64,000 nucleotides of DNA from Trichopria drosophilae (taxonomy: Eukaryota > Arthropoda > Insecta > Hymenoptera > Diapriidae). The stretch spans positions 38,681,501 to 38,745,500 of the forward strand of contig CM059587.1 of the NCBI GenBank assembly GCA_030407085.1, in the 5' to 3' direction. A program made the translations under genes and the position numbers. Positions 35,540 to 47,177 of this stretch are shown one piece after another (the first letter of the stretch is position 1; every line of letters starts with the position of its first letter). The notes under the pieces are model-generated. The model was not told where the DNA came from. It made no database searches and was given only the letters and a program-made list of their open reading frames with translations.

Positions 35540-36110
35540 TTGTAAACATTTATAAGTTTTCTCCAGGCAAAGCGAAATAATTTACTCAATTCCCCGGCAG
35601 CGAAATAATTAATCTCGCGAGTTTGCTGTCGTGTTTATGCAGCTAACAGCGATACATTGAAGATGCAATAACAAAACATCACATATTTAAATACACCGCG
35701 GCTGCAGTAGGCATTTACAGAACGTATTTGTGGTCGGAAATTTCGAGCGGTATGGTTAATTAATAATCATAATGTCGTGTTTGCCGTGAAATCAAGGCTT
35801 TCCGAATCTGCGCGAAATCCACCGAAACGAGATTATTTCTAATGTTTCGAACAAAATAAAAGAATAAAAATACTTTTAATACAAAAAAGTTGAAAGTTTT
35901 GGTAACAATTGCCGAGAATTCTCGGAAAGAGTTTTTTTACGCTTCACCGCACTATCGTCTTGTTAAAATGATCAGAGTCCAGCACTGAGTGTTCGAGTAA
36001 CGTTGGATTCGCAATTTCCGTACGTGGGAAATTCAGCATGTGTTTCGACAAAATAAGAGAAAACCCAAAGTTTGTTTAATCCTAAAAGCTTTTGTCGTTC
36101 GCATCCGCAA
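35540..36110. promoter_or_regulatory. Possible conserved non-coding / enhancer block
   Basis: Non-repetitive, more GC-balanced than its surroundings, with clustered AT-core words typical of homeodomain and forkhead sites (TTTGTAAACA near 35539, TAATTAAT near 35609, TTAATTAATAATCATAA near 35756). No coding frame. Inference from composition only. Confidence 0.2.
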
Positions 36111-37480
36111 CACGACTGCTGGTCTCTTTAAGGGAGTGGAAGTCTAGGTTATACAATCAATTTCCAATTTGTTGTTTTAAATCAATTCGTATCCATCTAC
36201 GAATTACAAATAGTTAATAAATTTTATTATTGGTTGCAGTATTGACTTATTCGGTCACTTCCTAGATTAATACTTCAGTCAACATAATTTGTACTTCAAT
36301 TAACTTCTAATTTATCTCGTGTCAATATGATACTGTTATGCGTTTGTATAGATCCTCACAGAATCTACGTAAATGGATGAAGTTCTACGTATGAAGTTAG
36401 CCCTATTTACAGTTTGCAGACGAAAGAACTTTAGCGTTTCTGTTTCCTATCCCACGCGGGATTGCTGAATACACAGCAGCTTTGAATTCAGCTTGCCTTC
36501 ACGAAGATTAGTCGACAAACTTCATTATATACAAATGGAGAAGGATTAGCTATACGCCCTTCTCGGATCTTCACTTTTTGTTGATATACCAACCACACGA
36601 CGCGGCCTAAACAAGTTCAAATCCAGACTAGTGCATAGTCTCATTTCGAGAAGTCGTACCTTCTGCACTATTATCATGGAGGATATAATATTCATGGAGG
36701 GACAATATTGAAGTACATTTCACTTCAGAAGTACAATTGGAAGTAAACGATTAAAAATTCATTGCATCCTATAATAACATCAAATTAGGTGAAATGAGAA
36801 AATCTGAAGTTTGCGTCGGTGATGGTTTCCATCAACACTGTTAAAGCTTTACACGGAAAGAAAGATTCAGATTGTCTAACCATTAATATTTATATTTTAA
36901 AAGCATTGTTTTAATGGCGAATTGTACTTTATACTAGTATAAATTCTATCTTGTATAGCGAGAAGTTTATGCGAATATAACATGATCTCACTACATATTA
37001 GGGTATTCGACTTCGGAAACTGCGGTTTTATTCACTTGGTCCTTATATATACTGAACTAAAATTTGTCCGAACGTGCCAGTCGCAGCCACAACTGACATT
37101 CAGTTTCACGCCAAATATGATCTTCAATTTCGTCGTTCCGTTTGTTCTCAGTTCCAACCAACTGATCCCTCAAAAAGCGTGAGCTGAGTTATTAGTTTGC
37201 TTTTGAAGTCCAATAGCTAACTATTATATGGTAGTATATCCCATGCACACATTTCATAAAACCAATCACCAAATACATCGCATTAGGTCGAGTAAGGTCT
37301 TTCGTTGTCAAAGTTCGCTAATCAATCATCCAGTTTCAATTGTTTCTTAGTTTTTCATGGTAACGATTATTTTTGGAAAACTGTGAAACTCGAGACTTGT
37401 CCCTCGTGTATAATAATTTTCGTCACATATCCCGCTTCGAAGCTGATTTAACAACATATCTCGTACACCTTTAAAAAAGG
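36111..37480. other. Gene-free stretch
   Basis: Mixed composition with frames no longer than 66 codons. No element ends or RNA genes seen. Confidence 0.4.
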
Positions 37481-37493
37481 GAAGCAATCGGAG

Positions 37494-37500
37494 TATAAAA
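37494..37500 (+). promoter_or_regulatory. TATA box candidate
   Basis: TATAAAA lies about 180 bp upstream of the small signal-peptide-like ORF at 37678 in the same orientation. A short upstream ATG (37541) gives a 7-codon frame. Whether a start site lies 25-30 bp downstream cannot be judged from sequence alone. Confidence 0.3.
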
Positions 37501-37677
37501 ATTCCAGACCAGTTGCCGATCTCCGTTCGCGAGTTCCCGTGATGGGAGAGACACATTCGAAATAAATAACGGCAAATACATCATCCCATGGCAATGCCTG
37601 GCTCTACGTGTCGGATTGGTCGGGTTTTGCTCGTCACAAATCGAACCTCGGGAGAATTACGCGTAGATCGCGAGTGA

Positions 37678-37929
37678 ATGGGTAGGCTTGTCGCCGTAAT
37701 ACTGGTTATCATCGCGCTGATTGCACCCAGACAACCCAGCAACCCGGTGCTCGAACTTTATCTTGCTTCGGAAAAGTACTGTAGATCGTTGGGTACGAAG
37801 CGTTTCTGTTTCCAGCGAGACTATTCATTACGCTGTCTCACGATCGCTCCCTCGCGCGATACATCCTTTCGTGCGAATAAAATTCCTGCTGATCGCTCGA
37901 TCGATCTCACACGAATGACCGCTCGTTAA
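37678..37929 (+). CDS. Candidate small secreted peptide
   Basis: An 83-codon frame in a GC-rich island. Residues 1-17 (MGRLVAVILVIIALIAP) look like a cleavable signal peptide or membrane anchor: one arginine, then a hydrophobic core. The remainder is polar and basic with three cysteines (35, 44 and 53). A TATA-like box lies upstream. I know of no matching family, and three cysteines is an odd number for a disulfide-stabilised peptide. It could also be the first exon of a longer gene or a chance frame in GC-rich DNA. Confidence 0.3.
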   Translation: MGRLVAVILVIIALIAPRQPSNPVLELYLASEKYCRSLGTKRFCFQRDYSLRCLTIAPSRDTSFRANKIPADRSIDLTRMTAR

Positions 37930-38769
37930 TCCCACCCAACCGCGACATTCGAAATTTCGAAGACGATCGATGGTGCTGCGATTGCAAGACTGATTGAGTA
38001 TCTAGGTGCAATAGCCGTGTTTACTCTTTCGATTCGACAGAGGCTGCGATTGCACGTTTAGTGCCGAAATATAAACATGGACATCTCTGCATGAGACCCA
38101 GTTTTTGGATTGGAGGGAAGAGATTTTATCTGAATTGGTTTGGTGGTGGTCATTACTTACAATAACACTAACATTTTTTAGTAAACGTTCTATTTAATTA
38201 ATCCTAATTTCAAGGGAATATATAGTAATTTGATTTTAATAAATCACACGATCGTAATATAAATATTATATAATAAATAAGAGAAAAATTTAATTATATT
38301 AAATAAAAATGTGATAAAATTATTTAATTCTTGTCGACGTATCGACGATCCTTGTCGTCATCTTTAGAACTAAAAAAAACGGGAAGACTTTATTTGGAGT
38401 ATTGATAACACCATATATTTATATTGATAATTAAAATTAACCCGGACAATCGCCATATTTTGTCACATTAATAAGTGACTCGTCAATAATTTAAAAAAAT
38501 AAATAAGTAAATAAATAACATTTAGGACAGTCATAAATAAACACGAAAAGCCGGAGACATGTATGCTTGAATGTTAGCAATACTATTAAATATTTCATGA
38601 ATACACGACTGCTAAATACGTTATAAATACACACTGAAACACACAACGCTTTTAATATTATTGGAGAAAATAAATGTCGAAGTAATGATGACTTAGGAAT
38701 TAAATATATTGATTTTCCGTTTCAAGTGCTTAGCAACTGTCGGTAACTTGGGGTGTACTTCCGAAAAGC
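37930..38769. other. Gene-free stretch
   Basis: GC-balanced to about 38100, then AT-rich. No gene, RNA or repeat recognised. Confidence 0.45.
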
Positions 38770-39440
38770 CCACCTGACCGATTTTGTTTAAAGCATAATT
38801 TCCGACGTATTTTGATGCGCTGATTACGAATATCATAGTAAAAACTGGTGATAAAGTCATCTTCAAGGTCAAAACTAAAAAATTGTGTTACTTTGTGTTT
38901 TTTTTTGCATTTATTTTGAAAAGGTGGCGTATGGCAGAAAAATATGTAAAACAAAAAAAGATAGAAAATTCTTTACAAAAAACAATGTTTGAATCTCAGG
39001 CGTAGACTGTTCACCCTCATGAACCTGAAAAATAACTATTATACACTTTTTTGTAATTTTAAAGGAAAGCACGTAAAACAGCGATGAAAGTGGAAGGACA
39101 TAAGAATGACGCATTGGTGCACCCTACGTCTACCATTGGTACTTAGAGGAACACGTACTACATAGGTTCGATTATCACTAACATCTGTTGGTTGTAGGTT
39201 AAGCTAGTATAAAAAAGGGGGATCTGTAAAAAATGTTATTATCTATCTTTTTCGTTTCACATATTTTTCTGTCAGACGTTTACTTTTCAAACTAAATGCA
39301 AAAAAGTCACAAAATAAAACAATTTTCCTAGTTTTGACCTTGAAGATGACCTTGTCGCCATTTTTAACTGCGATATTCGTAATTAGCGCATCAAAGTACG
39401 TCGGGAATGGTACATTGAAACAAACTCGGATCGGTGTGCT
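38770..39440. mobile_element. Foldback element with about 220 bp arms
   Basis: The left arm (38770-38990) and right arm (39225-39440) are inverted copies, including TGATGCGCTGATTACGAATA against TATTCGTAATTAGCGCATCA, and GTCATCTTCAAGGTCAAAAC against GTTTTGACCTTGAAGATGAC. The arms carry the dispersed TGATTACGAAT word. Part of the loop side recurs as a truncated copy at 12263-12322. Terminal duplications were not identified. Frames of 67-74 codons here are shadows. Confidence 0.7.
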
Positions 39441-42400
39441 ATTAGGAAATATATCTGTAACTTGTAGCTAAATTTGTTGTGTACCGTATGCGTACCTAAA
39501 TGTCTTTTTGTTTAACCTACATAAGTTGTATCACAGTAAAATAAAGACGTTGTACTTTATACCATGTGTTGTTCTTCTCCAATTGGTTTGTTACATCCTT
39601 TCCTTTTCTTATTATTGTCAGCATGTATTTATTCGTCTCGGGAATGATCACCATATTGTTATTATTTAATCTCGTATTTAACATTTCAGAGAAATTTTTA
39701 ATATAACTGCTTAAAATATATACTTTCCTATTTTTTCAACAATGGTATTATCACCCATTTTCTCACGTAAATATGATTTCCGTTTCTTAACATACTTGTC
39801 AATAAAGTTAACAGAATAATTCTTATTCATTAAAATATTCTTAACTTTGTCAATATTCCTTTGGCAAAAAATTGTGTTAGATAGTACAATTGTCTTGTCA
39901 GTCAAAATATATACCATGGCCACTTTGCGATGTAATTTTAAAAATATTCAAGGCAATCATACAATTTTCGTTAAATAGAAAAATGTAGTAGATTCCGGTT
40001 TTAGAAAATAACAACCTCAAACCCGAGTCTTCTATTTCTAATGCTGCTTAAAAAACGTAGCCACACTACTTAACCCTTTTCATTCCGAAAATTCGAAATT
40101 TGGAGGCAACTATCAGTGCTGTAAGTTTTGTTCCAAAAGCATAAAAAATTGAAATATCTCCTGATGAATAGTTTTGGATCTCCTCTTTTAACTCCCAAGG
40201 TCAGAATCAGTCGAAGTTGTCACAGAAAAAAGTTATTGTTTTTTGCAAGAATCGCAAAAAAAAAGGGTGACAATCACACTTGTTGGAGATCGATATTTCG
40301 CCCGTGCTCCATGCGATATTATTTTAATACGGCAGGCGTTCGGCGCGATAATTTGCGCCCGAATCATTCACGTCAGGGTACAAAATCGAGTTCTACTCCC
40401 GGAGTTTTAAAACTTATTTTATTATTCATGATCATTGTTTCAAGATGTATTTAATTTGTTTACAGTTTATCAATTATTGAAAACATTTTCGTACAACACT
40501 ATTTAAATAATCGGAATATAATTTGCACGTAATTTGACCGTTATCAAACGCCTTTAAAATTATATTTTCTTGTATTTTCAAATATTTTGCACTCTGTACA
40601 CAATAAAATACTTATAATCGGTAATTGTTAGCTAATTGTCCTGGTAAAACTCTTCTAAGGTAGACGTAATCGGAAGGCAGACCACATCATGAAGCAGCAC
40701 GCTATGTCAGATTAAAATTCGGGAACTGCAACAGTTTTAGAGAATGTAACATTCTTTTTTTTGCAGTAAAATATTGAAAAGATCCTCTTCATGATAGGCT
40801 GAAAAAAGTGGCAAAATCGAGGTGAACATGGTTTATTTCTAAAATTAAAAATTAAAAATATAATTTGTTTAAATAAATTACTACTTCAACTTTATATTTT
40901 ACACATTTTCGTCAAAAGTACGACTCCTAAAAAATATCTACGGCCCTAATTTTATTAAAATCGGTTTTTCCAATATGAATATGTTGATGATGCAAGAAAG
41001 TTCAATTGTTCGGACATTCCAAGTCAAAAATATAAAAGTTGTGGTCCATGTCACGGAATTCAACGAAGAACGAAATATTTGACAGGTATAGATGTAACAA
41101 AAGTGTGGTCAAATATTTTTCGAATATTTTCAAAATGGCAGTAAGAGAAATGTTTTTTTTGTATACTTTGTGGTATTTATGTTTCCAGAAACCTGAGTTT
41201 AAAAAAAAAAACAGTAAATGCACTACTGCAAGTTGAATTCATAGCCACTTACACCGAAAACCCCTAGATAAGTTATTTCGAATAATTATTTTTAAAAACT
41301 CGAATTTAAATAATAAGTTTTAAAAAATGATTTTGTTAGATGGGTTTATTTATACAACCTAAATAGTACCCAACTATCTTGAAAAGATATACCACGGTTA
41401 TAACCGATATTCTGCGCGTGGGAGTGCGAAGGTCATACAGTCACGCACCGACATTCCATTTTACGAACACTTTAAAATAAATTAAATAACAGAATAATGA
41501 ACGCGTAGTGGACATCTCGGTATTTACTTGCAATCGAAGTCTAGTCACGTACATTAATTGAATGTTCATTTCTCAAACTAAAAGAAATTCCATTGTATGT
41601 ATCAATAATGGGCTTGCATCAGTCCTCAATTTACAGTGTTCCATTAGACATTCATTGTGCTCAGATTTTCTGATGATACGAGTCAAAGACAATCACTAGT
41701 CAACAACTTGATGAATACATGATCTAAAATTGACGTCCAGTTTCATTTGTATATCAAACATCGATTCAGGGAATATGACATAACTCTTAAGGTTAGCAAC
41801 TATTTAAACTATTCTTATTTTCGTATATTACGTGTACATTGTGTGTAATATGGCTGACTTTCTGTTTAAATTTATCACTAGGGAAAAACATGATATTAAA
41901 GCATCAATTTTAACTCGTACGATTTGTTGAAACAGAAATGCTTTTTGTGTGTTCGAATTCTATTGCGATAACTATCGTTGATGTGAAAGAAAAAAAAACA
42001 CGCATCGCCGGTTGCAGTACAGCCAGGCGCTCGCAATTTGCCCGTATTACTCCGAAAGCAAGCTAGTGAAATTTACATAGAGGAGAAGAGTTTGGTATCA
42101 TTGACTAAAATTACGATTAAAATTGGAGCAAACATGACAGGGTTTACGGTTTCCCTTATTATTTGTAAAACATTTACTGTATGAGGATTTCTCTGGAAAT
42201 TTAAATGTTTGCAGTACTAATCAATTAAAGAAATGGAAACTATAATGAGCGAACATCTGCATTGTAACTTTGGTATATTACGTTTTATTCAATATTTCAT
42301 AAGAAAAAACTATTTTGCTGAAAACATACTTTGCTCAGAAATAGCAAAAGATTTTTCATAGGCATCTCTTGAAAGATATATAAATACGACATTTTTAAAC

Positions 42401-42925
42401 TCAGAAATAATTATATTATTACATAAATTAATTAAAACCTAAACCCTCTACATTATTTGTCCTAAATATTTTGTAGCACATTTGTATTGAGTAACATAAT
42501 TGCACAAAAGTTGGCGTCCAAAATATGACCGTCATAAACCATGCAGTTGGTTAATAAGTGTTAATTTTTATTATTATAATCTTAATCAGAAGATAACATT
42601 ACGTTAAAATTATACATTAGATATATATGTATAAGGACGAAGAAACTTCTAAAGTTTTACGAAAAATTTGTTTTTTCAGTTTTTGAGTTTCCAAACAAAA
42701 GTTTTTCAATCAAGATTGGCCCGACCTATTTTGTCCTCTTTTTGAGCCTCAGAATGAAATATCATATGGCCTGCAATTGCACCATTATCAGAAATTTCCA
42801 GTGAAATACTCATATACAAAGGAAGACAAAAAAACTAATAAAAAATTCAGTTATGAATTATTATTGTTGTTAAAATTATATGGAAATTAAATACAGCCTT
42901 TGATCTCCAAAAGTACCGGTACGAT
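39441..42925. other. AT-rich gene-free DNA
   Basis: Frames up to 108 codons (40128-40454) show no recognisable content. TTAACCCTTTTCATTCC at 40070 resembles a TTAA-type transposon end without a visible partner. No RNA gene or clear element. Confidence 0.4.
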
Positions 42926-43345
42926 GAAATATCTCGTCGAATTGTATTTTCGGGTATGCTACATACGACCATTTTAGGATTTTCCCCTGATATTTAATGG
43001 TACCAATGAATTTGACCTTGAAAATGACCTATAAAGTTATTCCAAGGTCGAGGCTATTTTTAAATGTGAACCCCTATTTTTTGGTGGATTCAGAAACAAC
43101 ACATAATTTTACATCGGAATATAAAGACCGAAACCTTGGTCAAGGTCATTCCAACGTGGAAGTTCCAATAGTCTAAATATGGAGAAATATCTGGCATGGC
43201 ATTTCCTTGGAAAATGTTTCATACGAAAGTTCTAATGCCATGGATATTTAATGCAATAATTCCATTTAATCTCGATTATGACTTTGCAGGTTATTCCAAG
43301 GTCACGATTACTTTTTTTAATGGGAACTCCTTTTTTCATATATTT
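42926..43345 (+). repeat. Two diverged tandem copies of a unit of about 258 bp
   Basis: The first copy starts at GAAATATCTCGTCGAATTG (42926) and the second at GAAATATCTGGCATGGCA (43184). Both then contain, in order, a GATATTTAATG word, a GACCTATAAAGTTATTCCAA or GACTTTGCAGGTTATTCCAA word leading into AAGGTC, and a GAACCCCTATTTTTT or GAACTCCTTTTTTC word. Divergence is substantial. The 111-codon frame at 43278 comes from the second copy. Confidence 0.6.
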
Positions 43346-43600
43346 GGGAAGAGGACAAGATGTTCCGTTCGAATATGATCTTAACCATGAGACCGAGTTA
43401 AAAAGTTCGTGGATTAATAGCCTATCTAATACAAATCACACGGGCATTTTTTTTATGCGTTTTTCGTTTGTCAATGGTGTTCCTTGTCCTGGTTGGATTT
43501 TTATTCTGGCCTCTCTTCCAAGACTGATTGTACTGTTTAATACTATTCTTCATCTTATGAAGTTACGGTTTCTATTAGTTATGTCATGTATTATTGTACA

Positions 43601-43824
43601 GGGTGCGGGTTGAAAAACCGACAAATCAAAAAGCCGACAGTCAAATAACCGACAGACAAAAAACCGACAGTCGAAAAGCCAACAGCCAAAGAGCTGACAC
43701 TTCAAAAAATGAAAGTCCGCTAGTCGATGTCTATTTTTTCATATGGCTTGTCGACTGTCGGCATTATGACTGTGGGTTTTTTGACCTGTCGGCTTTTTGA
43801 TTTGTTGGTTTTCGACCCGCACCC
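43601..43824. mobile_element. Hairpin MITE with minisatellite arms (member 2), Mutator-like
   Basis: Flanked by an exact 8-bp duplication ATTGTACA (43593-43600 and 43825-43832). Terminal inverted repeats start GGGTGCGGGTTGAAAAACC and match the right end (GGTTTTCGACCCGCACCC). The left arm is a tandem array of a unit of about 12-14 bp, CCGACAGTCAAAAA and variants; the right arm carries the complement (CTGTCGGCTTTTTGATTTG). The structure matches member 1 but the unit differs. The 68-codon frame here is a repeat product. Confidence 0.85.
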
Positions 43825-43832
43825 ATTGTACA

Positions 43833-45247
43833 CAGAAAATATTAACACTTGATAAAAATGTATAATTATGAGACTGTAAATTTAACATATTTTTAATTAC
43901 AAAATAAATATAGAGAGCTTAACAAAATGTTTTAAATAACTTCAGAATATTGTAACTACCTTTTCTGAAAACGGGAACTATCAATTAACAACTAAATAAA
44001 ATTGTAAAAAGAGTAAAAACTACTAATTTATTTGAAAAGTTAGCTAATTCGTTTTAGTAATAAGAATTTTTAAATTATCATTGTAATTTGAAATTAACAC
44101 AATTTGACAAATGAATAGTAGTTTTTTATTCTTAAAAAATCATGACTAATTTAAATAGTCACCAAATTGTCTCTTATTCATTGGTACTTTTTTAATCATT
44201 TAGAGAGCATGATGTATTTCAAGTTATGTACTCGAAAAACGATTTTTATAAGTGTTGAGGGCACCTACTATTTAATACTATTCCTCATTACAAAATTAAT
44301 TTGTGGCAGATTGAACAATCTTGTGATTGGTTACTTATGATGTTACGGCCTCTATTAGTTATGTCATGTGTCCCAATAATGGCATTCTAATTAAATAGTT
44401 CAAATATCTATTTTAGTAGTATCAAATAATGCAGACAATAGTGGACTTGACGAGACGGAGAGATTTAAACGGCTAATATATTGTTCGCTCTCCGTTTGGA
44501 GGCGCATATGTATCGCCCTGTGTACCATCATTCTCGTAAGTGGTAAAACTCGATTAATTCTCTATATAGGACACTTGCGATCTGAATCGATCGTACAGTG
44601 AAATTTCACTCTATACACAGTGACGTTTTCACTTTATCATGCAGTGAAAGAATTTATACTAATGAGAAATCGCACTGTGGTTTAATTGGTATTTAAGCTT
44701 TCACTGTTACATAATGACTTATCAGTAATAAATTTAAAGTGGATAAGCAGCCGTTAAAATGCTAGTATCTATAATTAAATTTGAATATTTGAATCAATTG
44801 TCAGTGGCTTTAAAATCACGTTTAAGTGAAATGTTGGGAAGCACGTTCATGTCCTGATTTGATAAGGCCTTCGTTTCGTCATAAGAATTATTGGTGATTG
44901 ATTAAGCAATAACACATCTAGTAAAAAAACTGTTGGCAGCATAACTCTGAAATACAGGAAACTATGTATTCACGTACATAACCATCGATATGTAAAAATC
45001 GTAACGCAAAAAGCTAATTTGGATCTGGATATCGATTTTGAACAGCTTCCAAAAAACCACGTTGGCCTTAATCATCAGCATTTTCATATCTGATATGTTA
45101 TTATGCATGTAAAATAATGGATGAAAATAATAATGCATTTCCATAGAGTTAATGAGATAGAGACCTTTGCACAATCAAACAGGAAATATAATACACTTAT
45201 TACAAAGGAGCTAAATCCCCTGTGACAACCAAATGTGTCGCCATGTT
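43833..45247. other. AT-rich spacer with one short direct repeat
   Basis: The words GTTACGG..TCTATTAGTTATGTCATGT occur at 43562-43589 and again near 44343-44370 with small changes, with TTTAATACTATTC upstream of both (43538, 44272). The copy at 43.6 kb is interrupted just downstream by the hairpin MITE. No gene recognised. Confidence 0.5.
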
Positions 45248-45257
45248 AAAAAAATGC

Positions 45258-45799
45258 GGTAGCACGTCTTTATTTCACGGACATATTATCACACGAGAAA
45301 ATATTACGGACATTTGATCACACGTCAAATTATCACATCGACAAAATACCACACATTTAAAAATGTCCCTGTGCAGCGATATTCATGTATGCATTATTAC
45401 GAGTAAGCGGAGTTCTGACTGGTCAGGTTAGGTTAGTTTTAAGGCACACATATGCTTTTAGGCATTATAGGGGTAGGCAGAGTTCTGACTGGTTAGGTTA
45501 GGTTGCCATTTCTCCGCTTGCCCCATTTCACTATACAAATTTTGATCTAAAATAATACTCTCGACAAAAACCAGGATCAAATAGACTGGCCCCAAAAAGC
45601 CGCAGCTAAAACGGCGGCGATAAAAGACTGTCATGAATTTTCGTGTGTGATGTTCATTTTTTTTTATTGATCTGGTTTTTTGTCGCAGTGATATTTTTTA
45701 TTATGGTTATTTGTCCATGTGATATTGTGTCGTCTGATCAATTGTCGTGTTCTATTTTGTCGTTTGAGTAATTGTCACGTGAAATAAAGACGTGGAACC
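45258..45799. mobile_element. Hairpin MITE with minisatellite arms (member 3), Mutator-like
   Basis: Flanked by an exact 10-bp duplication AAAAAAATGC (45248-45257 and 45800-45809). The ends GGTAGCACGTCTTTATTTCA and GGTTCCACGTCTTTATTTCA (right end read inward) match at 20 bp with two mismatches. Inside, both arms are arrays of a unit of about 12-14 bp, ATCACACGACAAAAT-like on the left and its complement (GTCGTGTTCTATTTTGTCG) on the right. The centre holds a direct repeat of AGTTCTGACTGGTYAGGTTA about 78 bp apart, each running into AGGTTAGGTTAG. It has no coding capacity. Confidence 0.85.
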
Positions 45800-45809
45800 A
45801 AAAAAATGC

Positions 45810-46875
45810 ATAATTTGAACAATGCAACGTCTAACTACGTCAATTTCGTGCATTCTTCTTCTCCAGTGTCAGAGCAAGTTTCACGCTCCGACAGCTACCG
45901 AGATGTGGAATAGCATTATGGCGGTATATGACGTAATGTTGCGCCGGCCCACGGAGTGAAACCGCGAGTGCTCGTGTATGGTACCGATCGGTGCCACACC
46001 TTCCTCTACGGACTGTGACCCTGCACATGCATTTATGCGTCAATATAATGCTGGCGCGTGGAGGCTATATACGCATTGATATATACACAGACACATATAC
46101 CAAACGCACCAAGCGAGACGAACTCGGCAACCAATGATTACGGCGACCCGAGGGGCCGGTCTGAAAAGATACTCGTACGAGAGGTACCGCCAGATGGATA
46201 CCGGCACGTAGGTATGCAGCATTCATTTTTCCTATGTCATAATCTCAAGGGAGCTATTCTGACGTGCTTTACAAATTCATCATAATCGGTGATAAGATTC
46301 GTAACGGAACGTTTCGAAAACTTACGAAAGATGTATGAAATCGACGTTCGAATATAACGTGCAAAACTTTGAACATTCCGGTTGTAACTTGGACGTGATG
46401 GGTGTCTCAATCGACTTTCGTGAGAAAGAAAAAGAACGGTAATTAAATAACCGTGTAGCACCGCGTACGATCGTTATTGCACGGCGCTATCGTCGTTTGA
46501 AGTTTGAAGGGAAACCTCGACGATGGCCGTTAGCAATGAAAATTTGTCGTTAAAAATCCGAAGGATGCAATCCAGCATTTCGAAGCGGTCGTGAGAAAAG
46601 CATAATAACCTGGCCTATGACATTTGCTGAAATCGTTGATACGTGTTATGATCAAAGTGCTAAGACTGTATTTATTATGTGGGTTGTAACCTATTGCTGC
46701 ATTAAAGAAACTGGGTTATATTTTGCAAGAAAGGTACTCACGATCGTTGCGAAAAGACATTGTCTAGTCTACACGAATATTGGTACCTTGCTGACAGATG
46801 GAAAGTTTGCATATATACCATAACAAGAATTAACTTCAATAACCTTTCAGTTCCGTTTGGTTTGATTGCTTTTAA
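45810..46875. other. GC-balanced gene-free stretch
   Basis: From about 45840 to 46600 the base composition is more GC-rich than the flanks. Antisense-overlapping frames of 60-75 codons have no recognisable content. It could be regulatory or non-coding transcript DNA; nothing decides it. Confidence 0.35.
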
Positions 46876-46879
46876 AGTA

Positions 46880-47173
46880 TCCCGAGTAGAAATTGCAACC
46901 GGGCTCTGACCAGAATCAATTTAGGTTACCCTGGTTGTATCCGGAATCCGTCCAGGTTTATCACGCTTACCCGACTTCAGCCCAGCCAGATTTGAGATAC
47001 TGACCGGGCTATGATCGGATCCCTACCAGGTTGCCCTCGTTGTATTCAGAATTCGAAGGGATCGGACTAGCCCGGCTGGGTTCCAGCCAGAATTTTTAAT
47101 TAAGTTAATCAGGCCGTATTCCGGCTCCGGCCTTGTTTCTATTGGGGCCAAATCGGGCCATTTCTACTCGGGA
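46880..47173. mobile_element. MITE with TA duplication and an internal tandem repeat
   Basis: AGTATCCCGAGTAGAAAT (46876-46893) and ATTTCTACTCGGGATACT (47160-47177) are perfect complements. The TA dinucleotides at 46878 and 47174 would be the target duplication if this is a Tc1/mariner-type element, although the matching bases extend past them. The interior is GC-rich with a unit of about 105 bp repeated (ACCGGGCTCTGACC at 46898 and ACCGGGCTATGATC at 47003, each followed by CAGGTT/GGTTACC and TTGTAT words). It has no coding capacity. Confidence 0.7.
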
Positions 47174-47177
47174 TACT

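Noticed and set aside
43278..43800. ORFs of 111 and 68 codons
   Set aside because: The first lies in a diverged tandem unit, the second in the minisatellite arms of a MITE.
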